From positions 20,926,309 to 20,990,308 of the forward strand of contig OY978525.1 of the NCBI GenBank assembly GCA_963854835.1: 64,000 bases of DNA. Direction: 5' to 3'. The notes under the pieces were generated by a model, which had not been told where the DNA came from, did not search any database, and was given only the letters and a program-made list of their open reading frames with translations. Origin of the DNA: Megamerina dolium. Lineage: Eukaryota; Arthropoda; Insecta; Diptera; Megamerinidae. Positions 57,391-64,000 of this stretch are shown piece by piece. A program made the position numbers and the translations under genes. Position 1 is the stretch's first letter; the number at the start of each line of letters is the position of its first letter.

Positions 57391-57848
57391 CAGGGTGATT
57401 TATTAAGAGCCTTCGGATTTGATTTTTAAAAAAAACACATAAAATTTAGAGAAATCTATGAAATTTTATTTGAACGTTCTATATAATTCAATGTTTATAG
57501 GTGATTTCATGTAAATGTTGACCGCGGCTGCGCCCCAAATGGTTCATACTCGGGGTCCAATTTTGGCATACTTTCTTCAACATATCGGCCGGTATCTCAC
57601 GAATAAGTCAATATTGGCTTCCACCGTTGCGGGCTTGTCGCTATAGACAAGCACGATGCACTTTCGTAACAGAGCATGAATTTTAATAGTAAAATTCAAT
57701 AATCTGCAAGCATTATTCGTTTGTAAGTCGATTCATGGTTAAATTATAGACCAAACTGAATATGTTTGACAGTAACATGTTACACGAAAACAGCTGAGCT
57801 GCCAAAAACAGTGTTATCTAAAACAAAAGTTTCTAAAAAATCACCCTG
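57391..57848 (-). mobile_element. Short Tc1/mariner derivative carrying only a transposase tail
   Basis: Ends 'cagggtgatttattaaga' and, reverse complemented, 'cagggtgattttttagaa' form imperfect inverted repeats flanked by TA (57389-57390, 57849-57850). It is 458 bp long. On the minus strand LVYSDKPATVEANI is followed, after a shift, by REIPADMLKKVCQNWTPSMN and HLGRSRGQHLHEITYKH, then a stop. This is the C-terminal tail of the same transposase group as the element at 8570-9115. All catalytic parts are deleted, so it is a non-autonomous deletion derivative. Confidence 0.82.
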
Positions 57849-57899
57849 TATATTGAGACGTATATTGTAGCAACTTTAATTTGTGTTCAATTTGTAGCA

Positions 57900-58750
57900 A
57901 GTTCAATTAAACCATACATTGTTGTCTCGTTCGGGTTTTTCGTAAGTTCCGGTGTAAGGAGTAGGGTTCGTCCAAAATTGTAGTGGGCTAAGATTAGTAG
58001 AGTGCAAGGGGCAGTCAAACAGATGGATTGTGTTGTGCGAGGATATGCCATAGCATATTGTCATAAATTTTAGCAAGATAAAAATTAAGGAATTTGCTGT
58101 ATTTCGATCTGAGTTGTGCAGGGTGCACCGTTAAGAACTATGTTTGGCTTATATGAAATAGTCGCAGCAGCTACCGCTTTAGCTTGCTAGTATTTGATAG
58201 TAGCAGCGTACGAGTTGTAGTCCAGCACAGAGTTGTTCGTCAACTTTATACGTCGTTATTATAAATTGTTAGGTCGTTCCTGATGTGTAGTGATAGTGTG
58301 CGGAGTGTCATGAAAGTACAATTTTGGTGCTTGCCCATAAGGTCATATGTCCAATTGTTTGGAAATCAGCTCGTTATGCTATTTCACCTTCAACAATATT
58401 GTTTCTTCTTACAGACGGTCTTCCTGTGTCATCAGGTGCCAACCCGTGTTGGCTGCGAAGTGCTGCATTTTGAGTTTCTTGTAGCCTTAGCCATTTCGTA
58501 TCACTGATGGCTGGAGTCCAGATAGGAGTCGCATAGTTGGGTATCGATCTTGCAATAGCTCTATAGGTTATACGAAGCGTGTCAGTGTTTTTGTCCCAAG
58601 TGCCGCCTGCTAGCGCTTTTCGTACATTGTTATACAGCGTTGTTACACATGCTCGACTTTGCCAATGGCACGGAAAGTAGAATCTTCAGCGTCTGAGACA
58701 AGTATTATGGTACACGGCGGTGTACCCCGACAAAGATTGAAGATTGAAAT
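57900..58750 (-). mobile_element. Jockey-like LINE fragment (C-terminal end)
   Basis: Minus-strand pieces: STFRAIGKVEHV, GTKTLTRFV, ALLQDRYPTMRLLSGLQPSV (a decayed YRALVRPIFNYG-TPIW-like block), LKMQHFAANTGWHLMTQEDR, NELISKQLDI, YGQAPKLYFHDTPHTI, then CPLHSTNLSPLQFWTNPTPY near 57990. This order matches the end of jockey/R1-type polyproteins (LQNAALR-ATG, HNELL-QF, NCP-PTSLT-LWTNP). Stops and shifts are frequent. It directly follows the Tc1-derived element. Confidence 0.7.
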
Positions 58751-59535
58751 ACATATTTTCGTGAAAAATTAACCAGTATAATATTATTACGTTAATTAGA
58801 CAATATTTTGTTGAAATTTTTACTCCCTTATAATGGGTGATTCATTTAGAAGTAATTTTTTGAAAAATAAAAAGTAAATAAATAAATTGAATTTATTATC
58901 ATACAAAAGTACAATTTTGTTTATTTTTAGTTTATTTATTTTTAAATAAAAACAAAAACCAGATATGAAATATAGTATCGTATATAGTTGCCTAGTATTC
59001 AAGTATCATCGAAAAAATATTCGCTCCAAAAATATAATACTCTGCACCACAATAACAACATCATCAAATTGAAAATGCAACAATTGAACAAAGCAAAGTT
59101 GCACCCTAAGGGGTTTGTTTCCAACAAGTATGAGCATACAATTATAATGAAGCTGAAAAATGAATACGCTCAGACAACAAGTAGATAGGTACTACATTAA
59201 TATATGCATAATATGAAAATGCCAAGTGATGCATTTGCACTTCGAGATATTAGAAACAACAGCCAAAGGGAGAGTGTGCAATACAAAAAAATAAACCACA
59301 AATGTTGACAAATTTGTAGGAACTGACCCCTGTCCACTCCAACATTTATCACCAATGTTATAGGTATTTATATGTATAAAGATAAGATACCATTTTTCCA
59401 AAGTAAGGTCGATCGGTTTGTTGCATTTGTGTCATAAGTGCGCTTCTGAAAAATAAAAATAAAATATATACATGTTGAAATTCAAAACAAGCCTCTGGGG
59501 GTAAATTTTGTATGTAGTACGTAGTACGGATTCAG
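58751..59535. other. AT-rich spacer or intron, no gene seen
   Basis: No coding signal. Frames at 58820-59401 are low complexity. Confidence 0.45.
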
Positions 59536-59702
59536 ACAAAATGAAATCGAAGGGACGAGTTGAAACCGGTTTCATGAATATTTGTTTTGCAAAACAAAAA
59601 TTACCAGAGGATTTAATAGAGCCTCTATTGCTGTTGGATAATGAGGGTTCAGAAAAAAATCCAGTTTTTTACCACACTGGCATGCTTCCACATACACAAT
59701 GA
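59536..59702 (+). CDS. Possible terminal exon of an unrecognised gene
   Basis: An open frame with balanced composition reads KMKSKGRVETGFMNICFAKQ, KLPEDLIEPLLLLDNEGSEK, NPVFYHTGMLPHTQ, then TGA at 59700-59702. A possible acceptor is 'ggattcag' before 59536, phase 1, which would be in frame with the donor at 43629, but it lacks a pyrimidine tract and is weak. No polyadenylation hexamer follows closely. I do not recognise the family. It might also be a remnant of a processed gene. Confidence 0.28.
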
Positions 59703-60590
59703 CCTAAGGTCAGTTTTAATTTGTTTGGCAAATATACAAAAGCATATTGAATTATTTGTTCTATATTAGGCAGTGACTTAAGAAGAAACCGGTGAATAAT
59801 ACAAGGGGCTTTTATTCGCTGACCACATACGTAGTTACATATTCTACATATATTCAAGTACCTATTTACGTATCCTAATTAGATCATATGTTTGATTTAA
59901 CCTTAACAAAATATGCATGCATATGAAATTGATAATAGTCAATGGCCAGTGTTTTGACTCTGTTGGTGGTCAGTTTCTATAGAGTATATTTTTGTTGTTA
60001 TTTATATTGCACACTAGATTAGTTACATCAGGTATTGTTCGTGGTAATTTGTGTGTAATTGAGCCGTTAATTATGCTATGAAAAGTCATTTCGGTATTTT
60101 ATGGTAGAAGCGAGTTTTAGTAAAAACCAGTTTTAAGACAAAACTAAGAAGAATTTTAGAAAACGGATCTTTGACATTATAACTTATCTTAACAAAAGGG
60201 CATCGATCAACTTAGTTCGACATTTAGCGATGAAACCACAAAACGATTGTATATTTGAGAACGTTGGCAAAATCATTTGAAATTTGAAGTCATCTAAAAT
60301 TGGTTACCTGACGCTAACTGACGAACTACTATCGTCAAGAGTCAATATGTGAGATGTAGGGATTCTACGATATTAATAGATAGATTATTCTTCGAAGAAG
60401 AATAAGAAGAAATGATTGCAGTAAAGCAGAGAGATCAAAATGATAGATCTCGATTATTGACTGCCAAACCACTTAGCTCGATATACAGAAAAAGCTCTCG
60501 ATAGAGTTTTAGTTGTTAAGAGATCGTTTAGGTCGTTAAATAAGGGGCATGCCTAAAATGACATATCGTTGACGAGCAAGTCTGATAATT
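59703..60590. other. Spacer, nothing recognised
   Basis: No open frame over 60 codons on the plus strand. The minus-strand frame 59669-59857 overlaps the candidate exon above and lacks motifs. Confidence 0.4.
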
Positions 60591-60735
60591 AGCAGAAAAA
60601 GTAAAAATATAACTCCTCCTCTACCTTGTTCAAACAGCTCCGACATAAGTCATTAGCCGTCACTCCATTTCTGGTAGTAAGTTTGCCTATCAACAATTGT
60701 CCGCTGATGACAGCAACCGCGTCGCTGATATTAAA
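60591..60735 (-). mobile_element. R1/jockey-like LINE scrap
   Basis: The minus strand reads ISDAVAVISGQLLIGKLTTR, NGVTANDLCRSCLNKVEEE. This matches the C-terminal zinc-knuckle region (TGHxxIGxHAxRLGVxxNDxCRSCxxEEEET) of R1/jockey-type LINEs. SINE copy 8 starts about 15 bp to the right, so the LINE may have been broken by that insertion. Confidence 0.6.
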
Positions 60736-60748
60736 AAAATTAAAATTA

Positions 60749-61066
60749 GATAAATATATGGCACTTATAAATTCCGAAAGGCTCTTTCTTCTCTCCCAGT
60801 ATTGTTGTGCGTGTTAAATTATGGACAGTCAGGACGTACTTATATTAGCTGGTTCCGAGAGGCAGAACATGATTTTTTCTGAACTTCGTCACAGAGTTAT
60901 TTTAGAAGCTTTTCCATAGCAAGTTGTTACTGCCGGAAAAATTGCTAATTGCTTGCCGACAGGCCAACAGAAAAACCTTTTCGATACTACATTTATGGTT
61001 CAGCAGGGATTGAAACCAAGACCTACAGATCAAAAGGCCAACGCACCAACCACTGAGCTATGGCAT
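60749..61066 (-). mobile_element. tRNA-derived SINE, nearly full length (copy 8)
   Basis: The minus-strand head is at 61005-61066 ('gcagggattgaaaccaagac' contains the box B complement, partly decayed) and the tail at 60749-60765 ('ataaatatatggcac'). The body keeps 'tagctggttccgagaggcag' and 'ttgttactgccgga'. The plus-strand frames 60626-60817 and 60953-61141 are artefacts. Confidence 0.85.
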
Positions 61067-61439
61067 CCTGATATTACTGCGCCCAATATGACTAGAGAGT
61101 TAGTCTACCTTATAATGAGTAATTCCAAGTTTTTCTGGTGATTATGCAAATACTTTCGTCGCGAAATAAGCAACTTGTAAGTTCTGAGGTTTTTGCAAGG
61201 TGGTATTGTTCGATATCGGACAAAAGAGTTCTTTTTCTCGCCAGCTTATCAGCCTTGCAGTTCTTTAGAATATAAAAAGTTCAGGTTCATAAAGAGACAG
61301 TCGATATTGTAAGTTTTTTCTAAATTATTGATTACCTTTCTACGGATTTTATTACTTTTTATGATCGTATCACAAGCCGCATATTAATCAATGTTCTTTT
61401 AGACATTCTTGCAATCCTGAAGGCTCTATAAGGCCATAC

Positions 61440-61890
61440 TATCAAACAAAAAAATCACGACTCGAATGTCACCACAATCTCAACCAGCAAACAACATCAA
61501 TTTGATATGGTTTCCAGAGGACAGGCAACGGCAAATTTGGTGGAAAAATCCTTTGCAAAAGGCAATACCCACTCTGGCTAATGCCTTCCCAAAACAAGAC
61601 CATTAATATGTTTTAAATAAGTAATTATACCTTCAAAGACATTACCTATATAACTGACTATATAGAGTCAAAACTTATTAGAAAACAAATCTAACTTTTA
61701 ACAGGGAATGTAGCAAAAAGCTCTCAAACTCGAACTAGATCTCAAAATCCTTCCTATCAAATTGCCAGTGGTGACTCTCTTATATTGAAGAGGATACAAT
61801 GGATCATATCATAACTCTGTGCAAAATTGGGCTAACAGAACTGGTAAGATATAAATTGAAAGAAATTAACTATAAGCTTACTAGAAGAAA
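61440..61890 (+). mobile_element. Possible decayed R1/jockey-like LINE remnant
   Basis: The plus strand reads INLIWFPEDRQRQ (compare INLIWVPGHRDI of the RNase H domain) near 61498 and EEDTMDHIITLCKIGL near 61790 (compare the EEDTxDHxxxxCPAL zinc-knuckle region). Both are in the expected order, with stops between. The match is weak and made by eye. Confidence 0.4.
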
Positions 61891-64000
61891 CTAATTACCC
61901 TTATTGGTGATCATATAGAATCACCACAATAGATCACTCGTAGTCACAGTATCGTGGCGAGGAAACACTACTCCCTACTGCACTACTCCCTCTCTACTCT
62001 ACTCTCTCTCCTCTATTACCAAATTTTTTGCAGCTCTCTACTAAACTGTACATAGTTATAATCAGAAAATATGGAAATGTTGAGCACCAGAAGACAACAT
62101 GTTGCTAATCCTAAATAAATATACGCTATTATTAATTCGTCTCAATACATGTTGAGCACCGCTCACACATTCACATACATATTATGGAAAAAATGTGTGC
62201 GCAAATATACAATTAACTGGAAATTAACTCATATCCTATGCTAGCTTAAACCATCAATTGACAGACAGCCACAGATATGCAGATATGATCTTAGAGGCAA
62301 ATTGGCAAACGTGTGGCAGGAATCGATTGTGAGTGGAAAAGAGAGTGGGGATATAAATACAAGTAAATCGCATGTAAACATGTAGAAAAAATTGCGAAAA
62401 ACTTTATTTTCCAATCGGATGAGAAAAAATCCATAAAAAACAATAACAATAAAAACAACAACAACAACAACAATATCAAGTAGATAAACTTTGTAAAACA
62501 TTTTAAATTTTCCACAACAGGCGAAGGAGCAGCTCCGTTAGTAAAACCATGAACATATGAATGTGCGTAGGTACATTCATGTGTGCGTACGTACGTGTGT
62601 GATAACAGACAACTTGAGCCAAACACTTTTTCTGAATGAATATAAGTAAGCATGTAGTTATTTGTGAGTGGGGGTGTCAATGTTTTGACAGGGTGAGAGA
62701 TTTGCAACATGTAAGCAAGGATTTATACAAAATACTTACACGCATACGCAACATATTATATACACATCATGTTGTTCGTTTCAGTCGGTAATGGTGGCGG
62801 TGATGGAGCATCGCCGAACAACATGGAAACATACCACAGTGAATGTTTTTTAATCGAGCGCAAAAATATGTATGCAAATTTTTTTCCCTTTTGCGTTTTT
62901 ATTTTTTTAGGTTTTGGATTCTTCATTCATTCTTTCGATGCGACTTTTATAGGACGGGCAATGTGGTGTGTGTATGTTGTGTTTTTGGAATGAGATATAA
63001 CTGGATGGAGATGATGACTACTACTATTACTACTTAGATACACTTGATGTATGCAAGTTGTATTGTACATTAAGGCACTCTTTACCCTGCCACCATTACT
63101 TAATTTATACATACAATGCTTGAAGTTATTTTTCTTTAGATTAACTTTCCATATCCCGCTGAAATTGAGTTCTTTTTTTTTATTTTGATTTGCGTAAAAG
63201 TATGCCAGTAAGTACATAGTTAAGTATGTGTGTATATGATTATAAACTATGTGTGTATAAACTCATATGTTGGTTATGTGCCAGCAAGCTTGTGTAAGTT
63301 ACATACCAAAATAAAAAATCGTTGTTTTGTTTTCCTTTATTCTCTTTTACAACTTAATAAAGCGTAGCGAGTTAAGTAAGTAATTTATTTTTATTTGAAT
63401 CAGTAAGTATGCATATGAAAGTAGTAAAAATAAAATTATTTAATAAAAATCAAAAGCTTTTTTTTATTAACTGAAGTTTGTTGTTTATAAAGGTTTATAT
63501 TGAAACTTGGCGGCAAGTAATTGACTATACTTCCAAAAAGAAATGGATAAAAATAATTTTAGAGATCAAAATGTTACACATGTGCTACTTTCAGCCTGGA
63601 CTGAGAAGCAGGCCATTGCAAATGGGTAAAAATCTTTGCATTATGCGAAAAAAATAATATCAAAATTATTTAGATTAATTTGTCTTGTCGGAGAATAGCT
63701 GGTAGAACCACGAATTATAAAAATTGAATGCCATATTTAAGCACTTAAAATTTTAGTAACGCCACTGGCTGCTTTTACAAAACAAAACAAATTATTTCAT
63801 AATACAGTGAAACAGAATTGTAGCTACATCCAGAATTCCAAGAGCCACTAATATAGGTCAATGTTCAACTTAAACTTCTTCACATTTCATCATCATATGA
63901 TGACCAATATTTGGAAATTGGTTAGCAATTTCTCCATATATTCTTTCAGTAAAATGTACCCAAAGTCAAAATAATACATCATAAAACCTGTCGTTGCTCA
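61891..64000. other. AT-rich spacer to the window end, no supported gene
   Basis: Contains an ACTACTCCCT/CTCTACT-rich stretch (61965-62020) and a short CAA run (62455-62473). A good-looking acceptor 'ttgttcgtttcag' precedes 62787, where a frame reads VGNGGGDGASPNN and METYHSECFLIERKN before entering T-rich DNA. It is too short to call. Frames at 62241-62710 and 62927-63217 (minus) are low complexity. Confidence 0.4.

Noticed and set aside
62787..62993. Possible exon with VGNGGGDGASPNN behind a good acceptor
   Set aside because: The coding-like part is under 35 codons, no donor is visible before it runs into T-rich DNA, and glycine-rich short repeats occur by chance.
63542..63627. Short frame MDKNNFRDQNVTHVLLSAW resembling a DNA-binding domain start
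   Set aside because: Only 28 codons before a stop, and no downstream transposase or terminal repeat could be read.
1..64000. CRISPR arrays, bacterial operons, phage or integrated virus genes
   Set aside because: No regular short-spaced direct repeats, no ribosome-binding-site organised genes, no viral structural or LTR-retroelement proteins were recognised on either strand.

Overview
The window is AT-rich eukaryotic DNA from an insect, most likely a dipteran and plausibly a true fruit fly. This is inference: it rests on long introns, GT-AG splicing, an arthropod-type initiator, several mariner/Tc1 lineages and non-LTR retrotransposons with insect-like reverse transcriptases. No database search was possible. 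There is no sign of bacterial genes, operons, rRNA, CRISPR or real tRNA genes. Most long open frames are chance frames in repeats.

One host gene can be assembled with confidence. It has four coding exons on the + strand (6467-6548, 12839-13039, 13124-13394, 13475-13631), all splice sites are GT-AG and the frame is kept throughout. It encodes a 236-residue secreted cysteine-rich protein that resembles the uncharacterised insect DUF4773 family. A TATA-less promoter with an initiator (5978-5983) and a correctly spaced downstream element (6007-6011) lies 487 bp before the ATG. The 6.3 kb first intron holds a dead Tc1/mariner element and a SINE fragment. A long (TA)n tract sits in the probable 3' UTR. 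Three further stretches (43411-43629, 56371-56560, 59536-59702) look like exons of one or more unrecognised + strand genes, with lower confidence.

The rest is a graveyard of transposable elements. (1) DNA transposons: a 1.22 kb mariner with a near-perfect terminal repeat at 4384-5606, a second mariner of another lineage at 26717-27820, relics at 23300-24200, 28340-28440, 33430-33900 and 44105-44790, two members of a Tc1/mariner group marked by a [10 protein letters not shown] motif or a matching C-terminal tail (8570-9115 and 57391-57848), and MITE-like elements at 3028-3200, 10960-11105 and 34267-34662. (2) Non-LTR retrotransposons: a family ending in a TAAG repeat (five copies, one with a 5' inversion), an R1/jockey-like family (21910-22700 and 35785-37745), a jockey-like fragment (57900-58750), an RTE-like YADD fragment (53045-53965) and scraps near 60.6 and 61.6 kb. 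(3) Eight copies of one tRNA-derived SINE; the copy at 16286-16653 has 15-bp target-site duplications. (4) Structured repeats of unknown nature: five 155-bp periods at 17.2-18.0 kb, a degenerate array of about 21-bp units at 38.16-38.50 kb, an 88-bp-arm inverted repeat at 40.8-41.2 kb, and compact perfect hairpins at 23.6, 47.1 and 52.8 kb.

No clearly new multigene system was found. The best leads are the orphan exon at 43.4 kb, the nested 155-bp repeat, the inverted LINE copy and the long inverted repeat at 40.8 kb.
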